Shown piece after piece: positions 9,185 to 17,738 of a stretch of DNA of 64,000 nucleotides; position 1 is the first letter of the stretch; every line of letters begins with the position of its first letter. The translations under genes and the position numbers were made by a program. Source of the DNA: Paludibacterium sp. B53371 (lineage in GTDB: Bacteria; Pseudomonadota; Gammaproteobacteria; Burkholderiales; Chromobacteriaceae); contig NZ_CP069163.1 in the NCBI RefSeq assembly GCF_018802765.1, positions 3,172,311 to 3,236,310 of the forward strand, read 5' to 3'. The notes under the pieces were generated by a model. That model worked only from the letters and a program-made list of their open reading frames with translations. It searched no databases and was not told the origin of the DNA.

Positions 9185-9236
9185 GCGGCCTCCGGAGAAT
9201 GAGTGTGATCACCCAGTCATATTACATCAGCATCGT

Positions 9237-9545
9237 TCAGGATTTGCTGTCGCGCGGCAATCCGTCCCAGGGTTGCGGGTCTTGCAACCATTTCTGCATC
9301 AGTTGCCAGGAGCGGGCATAGCCGTTGTGCGGCAGTTTGCAATCGCTGCAATCCTTGCGACCGACACCCTGACGGTCATGGTAGATGCGGAAGGGGCCGG
9401 GACATTGCAGGTTGACCAGCGGACAGTAGCAGAACAGGCAGTTGAACTCCTGCTTCACGCCCTGGTGGCAGGGCAGGTATTCGCACTGTTGATGGGTAAA
9501 GCCCATGTAATAGGTGGTGCTGTGGGGCGACACAGGATGGGACAT
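9237..9545 (-). CDS. Cysteine-rich small domain protein
   Basis: A 102-residue protein dominated by paired cysteines: CEYLPCH, FNCLFCYCPL, and KDCSDCKLPH. This pattern matches the cysteine-rich small domain family (PF04071), which is sometimes fused to cobalamin-pathway enzymes. The cysteine and histidine spacing suggests zinc or iron-sulfur binding. No cobalamin genes are nearby, so its role here is unknown. An internal ATG before GFTHQQCEY is a possible later start. Confidence 0.8.
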   Translation of the reverse strand: MSHPVSPHSTTYYMGFTHQQCEYLPCHQGVKQEFNCLFCYCPLVNLQCPGPFRIYHDRQGVGRKDCSDCKLPHNGYARSWQLMQKWLQDPQPWDGLPRDSKS

Positions 9546-9734
9546 GAGGCACGGCTTTCAAGGGGTCATGGGAGGATTCTAACGCCGTGCTGACGGCGCT
9601 GGCGCCGTGATGCGCCCTGCATTTGATCTGGATCGCCTGCCGCTGTCTCCGGGGTGGGAACCTGATCCATTTCTACATGATTCCAAGGTCATTTCGAGCT
9701 ATAAATTGGTATGAATTAACGATAGTGAACGAGC

Positions 9735-11612
9735 ATGCAAACTGTCATCGACGCCCTGAATCCGTCGACGCTGCAGCAAGCGCTGTGGCGTATCAGCTAT
9801 GCGCCGGTTGGGGCTGATTATCTGCGCACGGTGGTGCCATGGCTGGCGCAGACGCTGCAGGCGCAGCGGGTGATGGTGACGCGCGCCATCGATCAACCGG
9901 TGACGCGGGTACGGGTGGTGGCGGCCAGTCCGGCCAATGGCGACAGTTTTCTGCTGGCCGGGCGTCCCTGCGAGCTGGTCTATCGCGGTCAGCCGCTGGC
10001 GCTGGTCAGCGGTCTAGCCGCGTCCTTCCCTCAGGGCCAGGTCGAGGGGTGCGACAGCTATCATGGTTTTCCGCTGCTGAATGCCGAGGGTCTGTGCGAC
10101 GGGCATCTGTTCCTCGGTTTTGCCGGCGCCACTGCGCTGCCCGACTGGCTGCAAACCCTGCTGACCGAGCTGTGTGTGCGTCTGGGGGCAGAGTTGCGGC
10201 ACATGCAGCAGGAAAACCGTCTGCAAGCCGCCGAACATCAGCTGGCGCTGCATAATCGGGTATTGCATCTGGCCAGCGCCAATACACCGCTGGTGACGGT
10301 GCTGGATACGCTGCTGCAGGGGATTGAGGCCGAGCATCCCGGGGTGATGTGCTCGATCATGGCGCCGGATCGCCAGGGGAAGCATCTGCATCTGCTCTCG
10401 GCCCCCAGTCTGCCGGCCGGCTATCTGGCCGCCATCGAGGGGGTGGCGATCGGACCGGGGGTCGGCTCTTGCGGCAGTGCCGCCTACTCACACCAGCGGG
10501 TGATCGCCAGCGATCTCGCGCAGCATCCTTACTGGGTCAATTTTCGTGAGCTGGCGGTGCAATATGCGCTCGGCAGTTGCTGGTCGCAGCCGATTCTGAG
10601 CGGCGAGCGCCTGCTGGGGGCCTTTGCCATTTATCACCCTCATCCCTGCGTGCCTGGGCAAGAAGACTTTGCCATGATCGACCGCGTCAGCGATCTCACC
10701 GGCCAGTTGCTGCTGCACCACGAGACGATGGAGGCGCTGCGGCTGAAGAGTGAGCACTACCAGATGCTGTTGCGGCATGGTGCCGACGGCACGGTGGTGC
10801 TGGACCGGCAGGGCAATTTTCTGGAAGTCAGCGACGGTTTTCTCAAGCAGATCGGGGCCAGCAGCAGTGAGGCGATTCAGGGTACGCGCATCTGGGACTG
10901 GTCGGCCAATCTGGATCAGTCGAAGGTGCTCAAACTGCTGCAGAATCACCGTGAACAGCCGCTGATCCTGCAAACCACCATGCGCCATGTCGACGGCTCA
11001 CTGTGGGATGCCGAAATCACCACCACGGCGGTGCAGATTGATGGTCAGTCGCTGATCTGGGCCTCGGCACGCGACGTGACGGAACGCAAGAAACTGGAGG
11101 CCGCGTTGTTGCGCGAGGCCCGGCTCGACAGCCTGACCGGCATCGCCAACCGGGGCAATTTCCTGCAGGCGCTGGAAAAGGAGGTTGCCCGCGCACGGCG
11201 TTATCCACAGCCTTTGTCGGTGCTGATGCTGGATCTGGATCATTTCAAGGCCATCAATGACCGCTATGGTCATTCGACGGGCGACGATGTGCTGCGCACG
11301 CTGTGCCGCGAATCGGCGCCGCTGTTGCGCAAGGAAGACCTGATGGGGCGACTGGGCGGGGAGGAGTTTGCCATTCTGTTGCCGCACACCCCGCTGGCCG
11401 AGGCGGGAGAGGTCGCACAGCGTCTGCTGGCGCGCATTCTCGACATGGCGGTCCCGGTGCCGGAATACCAGGAACGCATTCATTTTTCCTGCTCGATCGG
11501 GGTGGCCACGCTTACGGCGGAAGACCGCCGCTTCGATACCCTGCTGTCACGTGCCGACAAGGCGCTGTATCAGGCCAAGGAGGCCGGTCGGGCCAGGGTC
11601 GCTCTGGGCTGA
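9735..11612 (+). CDS. Diguanylate cyclase with GAF and PAS domains
   Basis: A 625-residue soluble sensor that should make cyclic di-GMP from two GTP. An N-terminal GAF-like segment (about 1-150) is followed by a clearer GAF domain (about 170-330, with GPGVGSCGSAAYSH), a PAS domain (about 345-455) and a GGDEF domain (about 465-625). The active-site motif is GGEEF and an inhibitory-site RxxD (RKED) lies five residues before it, so feedback inhibition by product is likely. No membrane segment is visible. It stands alone, with a TATAAA-like element about 30 bases upstream of the start. Confidence 0.92.
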   Translation: MQTVIDALNPSTLQQALWRISYAPVGADYLRTVVPWLAQTLQAQRVMVTRAIDQPVTRVRVVAASPANGDSFLLAGRPCELVYRGQPLALVSGLAASFPQGQVEGCDSYHGFPLLNAEGLCDGHLFLGFAGATALPDWLQTLLTELCVRLGAELRHMQQENRLQAAEHQLALHNRVLHLASANTPLVTVLDTLLQGIEAEHPGVMCSIMAPDRQGKHLHLLSAPSLPAGYLAAIEGVAIGPGVGSCGSAAYSHQRVIASDLAQHPYWVNFRELAVQYALGSCWSQPILSGERLLGAFAIYHPHPCVPGQEDFAMIDRVSDLTGQLLLHHETMEALRLKSEHYQMLLRHGADGTVVLDRQGNFLEVSDGFLKQIGASSSEAIQGTRIWDWSANLDQSKVLKLLQNHREQPLILQTTMRHVDGSLWDAEITTTAVQIDGQSLIWASARDVTERKKLEAALLREARLDSLTGIANRGNFLQALEKEVARARRYPQPLSVLMLDLDHFKAINDRYGHSTGDDVLRTLCRESAPLLRKEDLMGRLGGEEFAILLPHTPLAEAGEVAQRLLARILDMAVPVPEYQERIHFSCSIGVATLTAEDRRFDTLLSRADKALYQAKEAGRARVALG

Positions 11613-11658
11613 TTGGCCACCGTTCTCCCTGCTTGCAGTTCGTCATAAACCATGACAA

Positions 11659-11680
11659 TCTGTTTAAACAATTAAACAGA
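11659..11680. promoter_or_regulatory. Perfect operator-like palindrome before a cupin gene
   Basis: Nine-base arms TCTGTTTAA and TTAAACAGA flank the 4-base centre ACAA. The site ends a few bases before the ribosome site of the cupin gene. It has no T-run, so it looks like a repressor operator rather than a terminator. The cognate regulator is unknown. Confidence 0.65.
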
Positions 11681-11693
11681 CAGGGAGCATCGC

Positions 11694-12062
11694 ATGAAAC
11701 AGACCAAAGACATCATTGTGTTCCAGCGGCATGCTGTTGCTGAAGAGTCATTCACCGCGGCAGATGATCGTCGCATCGAAGGGGCCTGCCAGCAACAAGT
11801 CGCCCATCACTATTCGGATCCGAGTGGTCAGTTTCATGCCGGCATCTGGCGCGGCGGGCTGGGCAGCTGGCGCGTCAAATACTCGGAGCATGAGTTCTGC
11901 ACCCTGCTGGAAGGGCATGTCCGCCTGACCGATCATCTGGGGCACAGTATCGAACTGCATGCCGGTGACCACTTCGTGATTCCGGCAGGTTTTGAAGGGG
12001 TCTGGCAGGTGTTGCAGCCCGCCTGCAAAACTTATGCAGTGTTCGAAAGTTCAAATAAATAA
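11694..12062 (+). CDS. Cupin domain protein
   Basis: A 122-residue single-cupin protein. The barrel core is seen in WRVKYSEHEFCTLLEGHV and in LHAGDHFVIPAGFEGVW, which resembles the EutQ/ureidoglycine-aminohydrolase cupin group (PF05899). The substrate is not clear. GGGAG precedes ATG 11694. The gene lies behind a strong palindrome at 11659-11680, so it is probably regulated on its own and not as part of the upstream diguanylate cyclase unit. Confidence 0.82.
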   Translation: MKQTKDIIVFQRHAVAEESFTAADDRRIEGACQQQVAHHYSDPSGQFHAGIWRGGLGSWRVKYSEHEFCTLLEGHVRLTDHLGHSIELHAGDHFVIPAGFEGVWQVLQPACKTYAVFESSNK

Positions 12063-12158
12063 ATTATCTTCCCAATAAATCCATATAGCATTTCCCTGCC
12101 CTCGCAGGCATGATGGCTTGTTCTATGATGAAGTGAAGAACGAATCGGGAGCTCATTC

Positions 12159-12896
12159 ATGCGGTCTGCGGTGCGTGCTCTTCTCTGCTCGTGGCTGTGG
12201 CTGGGGACCTGCCTGCCGGCGGGTGCCGGCACGGCCATTCGGGTGGCCTTCGGCGAGTCGCTTGAGCCTTATGTGATGGTGGACAGCAATAATGGCATCG
12301 AGGTGGATATCATCCGTGCCGCGTTTGCCGCCCGGGGCATTGCGGTCACGCCGCAGTATCTGTCTCAGCCCAGGCTGCCCAGTGCGCTGGAGCAAAGCGA
12401 GATCGAGGCAGTCGCCACGCTGGGACGCCAGTCTGGCGTGCATGCCTTTTTCTCCAATACCTATGTCGCTTACGAGGATGTGGCCATCGCGCTGAAGCAG
12501 CGTCAGCTGAAGCTGGCACAGATCCATGATCTGGAAGGACTGAATATCCTGGCATTTCCCAATGCCACCCATTATCTGGGCAGCGAGTTTCGTGCCCTGG
12601 CCTGGCGCAATCCGCACTATGCCGAGACCGCCGATCAGATCAACCAGAACCGCCTGCTCTATCGCGGCGCCATCGATGTGGTGGTGAGCGACCGGCGCAT
12701 TTTTCAGTGGATGGATCGCAAACAGGCGCTGCAATTTCACGAAAAACCGCAACCGGTCGACATCTTCCATTTGTTCCCGCCCACCACGTATCAGCTGGCC
12801 TGTCGCAGCCAGTCACTGTGCGAGACCTTCAATCAGGGGCTGAAGATCATTCAGGGCAATGGCGAGTACGAGCGCATTCTGAACAATTACCGCTAG
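12159..12896 (+). CDS. Periplasmic solute-binding protein, family 3 type
   Basis: A 245-residue protein with a signal peptide of about 24 residues ending in GAGTA, then a bacterial solute-binding family 3 fold (IRVAFGESLEPYVMVD, GIEVDIIRAAFAARGI, YEDVAIALKQ, VVVSDRRIFQW). GGGAG lies seven bases before ATG 12159. No permease or ATPase gene is adjacent, so it is an orphan. Such orphans can feed a remote ABC transporter or act as periplasmic sensors beside signalling proteins. The neighbouring genes are c-di-GMP enzymes. Confidence 0.85.
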   Translation: MRSAVRALLCSWLWLGTCLPAGAGTAIRVAFGESLEPYVMVDSNNGIEVDIIRAAFAARGIAVTPQYLSQPRLPSALEQSEIEAVATLGRQSGVHAFFSNTYVAYEDVAIALKQRQLKLAQIHDLEGLNILAFPNATHYLGSEFRALAWRNPHYAETADQINQNRLLYRGAIDVVVSDRRIFQWMDRKQALQFHEKPQPVDIFHLFPPTTYQLACRSQSLCETFNQGLKIIQGNGEYERILNNYR

Positions 12897-12916
12897 GGAC
12901 CCGCTGAACAAGTGAT

Positions 12917-15900
12917 TCACCCTGCGTTTGAAGGCAAAAGGTCTGGCTGCAAGGCGGGCATGGGAGCATGACGCTGCCGGATACGCGCGGCCAGCCAGGT
13001 CATCAGGCGCTGCGCGGCTTCCTGACGGCCCTCGCCCTGATGGATGGCGCTGTGCCAGTAGTGCGCCACATCGGCATCCGGTCCGAGGGTATCGAGGAAA
13101 CGTCCCAGCGGGCAGCAATTGAGATGCTGCGGCGGATGGCAGCCTTCGCTGTGCATCACTAACCACAGATACGCCAGGGCGCCCATTTCGGACTGGATCT
13201 GGCCATGCTGCACCGGGAGCACGAAGTGCTGCTGCCAGCGCAGCAGTTCCTCGGCCGGCATCGGTCTGGCCAGGGCATAGCCCTGGCCGTAGTGTGCGCC
13301 GAGCAGGGCCGCCGCCTCCACCATGGTCTCGTCTTCCAGCCCTTCGACCACCACCTCGCAGTCGAAATCGCGTCCCATCTGGATGATGGCGCCGAGCAGA
13401 CTCAGGGTCTGAACCGGATTATCCTGCGCACGTGCCAGCAGCGCCTGATCGCTCTTGATGGTCCGGAACAGCAAGGCGGACAAGCGTTGCAGACTGCTGT
13501 AGCCGGAGCCCAGATCGTCCATGGCCAGATGCACACCAAGCTCGTTGAGCCGGGCAATGGCCTGGTTCTGACTGGCGAAGTCGATGCTCTGGTTCTCCAG
13601 CAACTCCAGGTGCAGACGCTCCGGCGCAATGCCGTAGCGGTTCAGCGCCTCTTCTACCCAGGCGACGCAGGCCGGATCCAGCAGGGTGTGTGGCGGCAGG
13701 TTGACGGTCACCTCCAGCGTCAGGCCCTGCGCCTCCCAGTTCACCAGCCAGTACAGAGCCTGATCCAGCCCCAGGCGGAACAGGCGATCAAACTCGACAT
13801 TGCTCAGCAAGGGCAGGAAGACGCCGGGGGCCACCAGGGAGCCGTCCGGCATGCGCAGCCGTGCCAGCGCCTCAACCTTGCGCAGTTTGCCGCTGCGCAG
13901 GCAGACGATCGGCTGCATGAACATTTCCAGTCCGCCGGCAAACAGTTGTTCGCGGTAGCGGCGGGCGGCGGTTTCTTCGATGCCGGCGGCCTGGCCGACC
14001 GGGCTGAAGCGTTGCCAGATGGTGCACAGGCGTTGTTGCAGACCGGCGGCAAACTGTTGCATCGAGCGCGACTCGAACTGATTGGGCATGCGGCCCTGGA
14101 TCGCCAGCACATGGGCCGCATCACCGCTACCATCGCGAATCGGGATCACCACCATGCTGCGAATCGGGACGCGGTCCAGTACCGGGTGCCAGGTGGCGGT
14201 GCGCGGGTCGCGGCCATAGACGGCACAGGTTTCCGGGTTGCCACTGCGCCAGGCCAGCGGAATCACGCCACGACCCGCCTGCTCGCGCGTATCGAAGACC
14301 GGCTGCATGCCCGGCGTGGCCAGAATCTCACGGATGGGCTCGGCCATGTCGCCGGCACTGGCTTCGACCTGGAAAATCCCCTGTGCATTGGGACGCAGCA
14401 GCTGGCAGGCCAGCACACCCGGCAACTGGCCGATGGCCTCCAGCTCGCTGTGCCAGGCTTCGACCGGCTGCACGTCCTCCGGCGGCAGGGGGCGGGACAG
14501 CAGGACCTGGTAGGCATCCTGTACGGACTGCGCGCCTTCCAGCTCGGCCTGCAGATCGTCCTGCATCCGGGCATCGGCGGCCAGGAGCACCCGGTAGCGT
14601 TCGCGCGCCGACAACAGACTGCGATTGAGTTGTTCGCCCAGCTTCTGGCGGAACAGTGCCCGGCTTTGCGTCAGCAGGGTGCTGGAGACCCCGACCAGGG
14701 CATGGACGCCGCCGATCTGCTGGCCGCGCTGGATGATCCCTTCGCGGGTGGTATCGGGTGCCAGCAGGTAGCGGCAATGCTGCGCCTGAGCCTGACGCAG
14801 ATGCTGCAACATGCTCTCGTCCAGGCTGGTGAGGATATCCGCAATCGGCAGTCCGGCATGTCCCTGGCGGAAAAAGGCGGCGGAGAATTCGTGGATGACC
14901 TGTTCAAGGGGGGCATGCAGGCGCTGCAGCAAGACGGCTGCCTCAGCGCCATAAGGGTCAAACACCTGGTCCACCATGGCGGCATCGCTGACCTCGCCGG
15001 CCTGGCACCACCAGCGGCTGCGCTCATGCTTGTGCAGCTTGGCCTGATACATGGCGACATCGGCCTGGCGCATCAGCAGATCCGGGTCCAGGGCATCGCG
15101 CGGGAACACCGCCAGCCCCATGCTCATTCCCACCGAGGCCAGTTGTCCCGGCATGACCTCGAAGCCCTGCTCCACCCCCTGATGCAGCCGTTCGCAGACG
15201 CGCTGCAGTTGTTGCTGCAGTTGCTGCTCGTCCAGGCCCTCGATGACCAGCAGGAACTCGTCCCCGCCCAGGCGGGCCAGCATGTCGGCACTGCGCAAGG
15301 CCTTTTTCAGGCGTTGTGACAGTTCTTGCAGCAAGCGGTCGCCGGCCTCGTGCCCCCAGGTGTCGTTGACTGGTTTGAAATCATCCAGGTCGATCATGCC
15401 GACGGCGACCAGAGTGCCCTGGCGCCGGGCCAGGGCGATGGCATGTTCCAGATGCTGTTCCAGTGCATAACGGTTGGGCAGTCCGGTCAGGGCATCGTGA
15501 CGTGCGCGGTGGGCCTCTTCGCGCTGCATCAGGCTCAGGCGCTGCTTGAGGTCCATTTCGTCCAGACCATGACCGAGCAGGGCGGCAACAAATTGGCACA
15601 GTTCGATGGTTTGCTCGTCAAAGACGTCGCGCTGCGGCGAGACAAACATCAGCACCGCCCAGCACTGGCCGGCGCGCCAGACCGGCGCTGCCAGTGCGGC
15701 ATGCCATCCGTGGCGCTGGTTGAATTCACGCCAGGGGGCCAGCAGCGGGTCATCCAGGTGATCGTTGTTCACCACCAGCTGTGCACTGCGCCAGGCGCGC
15801 AGGACCAGCGGGCAACCCTGTTGCGGCATCAGCGGCAATTCGACCTGTGGCAGCTCCACGGTGCCGCAGCCGGCGCTGGCCAGAACCTCGAAGCGTCCAT

Positions 15901-17548
15901 CGATATTGGGACGCCCCACCCAGACGGCATGGAACTGTGTCCCATCGATCAGTTTTTCACAGGTGCGCAGCAGCATTTCGCTGGCGCTGCGCGCCTGCAG
16001 CACGACGTCGCCTTCACTCATCAGGGCGCGGTAGAGGTGTTGCAGGCTGATGATGCGGTGGCGTTGCCAGATTTCGTGCAGGCCATGGCCGATGCTGCTG
16101 GCCAGCGCCTGCAGCACATGCTGGCTGTCGTGATCGAAGACGTCTTCGTACTGGCAATAGACGGTCAGGACAGCACTGGGCTCGCCCTGGACCAGGATCG
16201 GCAGGGCGGCAAAGGCGCCGAAGCGGTGGCGCTGGGCCATGGCCAGCCAGGGCGATTGCAGTTCGGGATGATGGTAGCGGGCGGCGAATACCGGACGGGC
16301 CTCGCGCCAGGCGATGCCGGTCGGGCCATTGCCACCGATGACACCGGCCAGGGCAGAAATATGCACATTGGCCAGATAGTCGACCTGCCCTTCTGCCGCC
16401 AGCACGCTGAAGCGACCGTTATCCGGGTCAGGACGACCGATCCAGGCCAGCATCATGCCGCCCTGACTGACCCCTGCCTGGCAGACGGCGGCAAACAGCG
16501 CCTGCTCACTGTCGCACAGGCTGCCCTGGCGGTTGATCTCGGCCAGCCAGGCATTGAACTGCACCAGGGTCTGCATGCGCCGCGCCTGTTGTTCGCGCCG
16601 GGTGACATCCTCGATGGTCCAGACCGACCACTCGTCGCTGCTCCCCTGCAAACGCACGCCGGTCACATCGCACAGCAGGACGTCGCCGTCGCAACGGGCA
16701 TAGCGCACGCCATGCAGACTGACCCGCCCGTCTCGCTGCATCTGGTGATAGGCCTCGCCAACGCGGCGATATTCATGCTCATCCGGGTAAATGGCGCGCA
16801 CGGACTGGCCGACCAGTTGCGGCAGCGTGTAGCCGAGCATGCGCGCGCAGTTGGCATTGCTGCGTTCGATGATACGGGAGCGGACCAGGGCGATGCCGAC
16901 GCGCGTGTTGTCCAGCAGGGCCTGCTGCAGCAGACGGGCATCCAGCCGGTCCAGCCCCATGCCCAGGTCGGCAGCAAACTGGCTCATCGCCTGCCGGATG
17001 GCGGCATCGTCGCCCAGCGCTTCATGTGGGTGGAACAGCCCCAGGATGGCCCAGGGCTGACCATTTTTGTGAATGGGCAAGGCGACGCCGGCGCGGATGC
17101 CCTGTTGCAGGGCCTGGCGCTGCCAGGGGGCGAGTGGCCGCAGCGCGGCCAGACTGGCCAGCAACACCATGTCGCCGCGCTGCCAGGCCTGCCGGGTGGG
17201 TGACTCGTCCTGCTCACCACCGGTCAGCACGTCCAGGCAGGTCAGATCGCCGCTGGCGGCCAGGATGCGAAAGTCGCCGTCCGCATTCGGCTGGGCAATG
17301 AAGGCCAGCTGCAAGCCGCCGATGCGGACTGCGCTGTCGACGATCTGGGCCAGCAAAGCCGGCTCATCCTCGCCGTGCAGCAGCAGTTGGCTGATCGCAG
17401 CACGCATGGCGTGAAAATCGGCCCAGTGCACCAGACGGCGCGTGGCGCGGCCCGCCAGGCGCAGTCGTTCCAGCCAATGCGACCACCGCTGTTGCCACCG
17501 ACTTGCGGCGGAGCTTCCCTCCGTGACTGCGCGACCTTTCACCGCCAC
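12917..17548 (-). CDS. Multi-sensor GGDEF/EAL protein with internal globin-like domain
   Basis: A 1543-residue soluble c-di-GMP protein. I read the order GAF (about 55-200), PAS (205-325), GAF (330-495), GAF (500-690), GGDEF (700-870, motif GGDEF near 759 with RSAD inhibitory site), a globin-coupled-sensor-like domain (about 880-1010, with IGGVHALVGV near 948), another GAF-like domain (1050-1190), EAL (1200-1440) and a Cys/His-rich tail. EAL catalytic residues appear kept: EALARL, TVNLP, ELLEN, MDDLGSGYSS, IKSDQ, VVEGLED and GQGYALARP. Both synthesis and hydrolysis are therefore possible. The start is GTG 17548 or GTG 17542; AAGGG suits the latter. Domain limits are approximate. Confidence 0.85.
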   Translation of the reverse strand: MAVKGRAVTEGSSAASRWQQRWSHWLERLRLAGRATRRLVHWADFHAMRAAISQLLLHGEDEPALLAQIVDSAVRIGGLQLAFIAQPNADGDFRILAASGDLTCLDVLTGGEQDESPTRQAWQRGDMVLLASLAALRPLAPWQRQALQQGIRAGVALPIHKNGQPWAILGLFHPHEALGDDAAIRQAMSQFAADLGMGLDRLDARLLQQALLDNTRVGIALVRSRIIERSNANCARMLGYTLPQLVGQSVRAIYPDEHEYRRVGEAYHQMQRDGRVSLHGVRYARCDGDVLLCDVTGVRLQGSSDEWSVWTIEDVTRREQQARRMQTLVQFNAWLAEINRQGSLCDSEQALFAAVCQAGVSQGGMMLAWIGRPDPDNGRFSVLAAEGQVDYLANVHISALAGVIGGNGPTGIAWREARPVFAARYHHPELQSPWLAMAQRHRFGAFAALPILVQGEPSAVLTVYCQYEDVFDHDSQHVLQALASSIGHGLHEIWQRHRIISLQHLYRALMSEGDVVLQARSASEMLLRTCEKLIDGTQFHAVWVGRPNIDGRFEVLASAGCGTVELPQVELPLMPQQGCPLVLRAWRSAQLVVNNDHLDDPLLAPWREFNQRHGWHAALAAPVWRAGQCWAVLMFVSPQRDVFDEQTIELCQFVAALLGHGLDEMDLKQRLSLMQREEAHRARHDALTGLPNRYALEQHLEHAIALARRQGTLVAVGMIDLDDFKPVNDTWGHEAGDRLLQELSQRLKKALRSADMLARLGGDEFLLVIEGLDEQQLQQQLQRVCERLHQGVEQGFEVMPGQLASVGMSMGLAVFPRDALDPDLLMRQADVAMYQAKLHKHERSRWWCQAGEVSDAAMVDQVFDPYGAEAAVLLQRLHAPLEQVIHEFSAAFFRQGHAGLPIADILTSLDESMLQHLRQAQAQHCRYLLAPDTTREGIIQRGQQIGGVHALVGVSSTLLTQSRALFRQKLGEQLNRSLLSARERYRVLLAADARMQDDLQAELEGAQSVQDAYQVLLSRPLPPEDVQPVEAWHSELEAIGQLPGVLACQLLRPNAQGIFQVEASAGDMAEPIREILATPGMQPVFDTREQAGRGVIPLAWRSGNPETCAVYGRDPRTATWHPVLDRVPIRSMVVIPIRDGSGDAAHVLAIQGRMPNQFESRSMQQFAAGLQQRLCTIWQRFSPVGQAAGIEETAARRYREQLFAGGLEMFMQPIVCLRSGKLRKVEALARLRMPDGSLVAPGVFLPLLSNVEFDRLFRLGLDQALYWLVNWEAQGLTLEVTVNLPPHTLLDPACVAWVEEALNRYGIAPERLHLELLENQSIDFASQNQAIARLNELGVHLAMDDLGSGYSSLQRLSALLFRTIKSDQALLARAQDNPVQTLSLLGAIIQMGRDFDCEVVVEGLEDETMVEAAALLGAHYGQGYALARPMPAEELLRWQQHFVLPVQHGQIQSEMGALAYLWLVMHSEGCHPPQHLNCCPLGRFLDTLGPDADVAHYWHSAIHQGEGRQEAAQRLMTWLAARIRQRHAPMPALQPDLLPSNAG

Positions 17549-17551
17549 CCT

Positions 17552-17591
17552 TTCACCATGCCACCTCTTATTAGGCCATTGTCATGGTGAA
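17552..17591. promoter_or_regulatory. Inverted repeat between divergent c-di-GMP genes
   Basis: Arms TTCACCATG (17552-17560) and CATGGTGAA (17583-17591) are perfect over nine bases with a 22-base spacer. They lie between the starts of the divergent GGDEF/EAL and PAS-GGDEF genes. This could be an operator acting on one or both genes. Confidence 0.35.
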
Positions 17592-17738
17592 TGATAAGCG
17601 ATTTTGGCATTTACGGATAATGTCTCCAAAGACTGTCGTCGGACTGCCAGCTTGCCTGTCTCCGTCACACGGGCGACGTGTTTGTTTGCTATTCTTTATG
17701 CAACTCTCATACACCCCCTTCGCGACCGCAGCCAGACG

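Noticed and set aside
13205..17203. Long plus-strand frames opposite the GGDEF/EAL gene
   Set aside because: Composition (His/Gln/Arg-rich) is that of an antisense shadow, and the minus strand has clear domains throughout.
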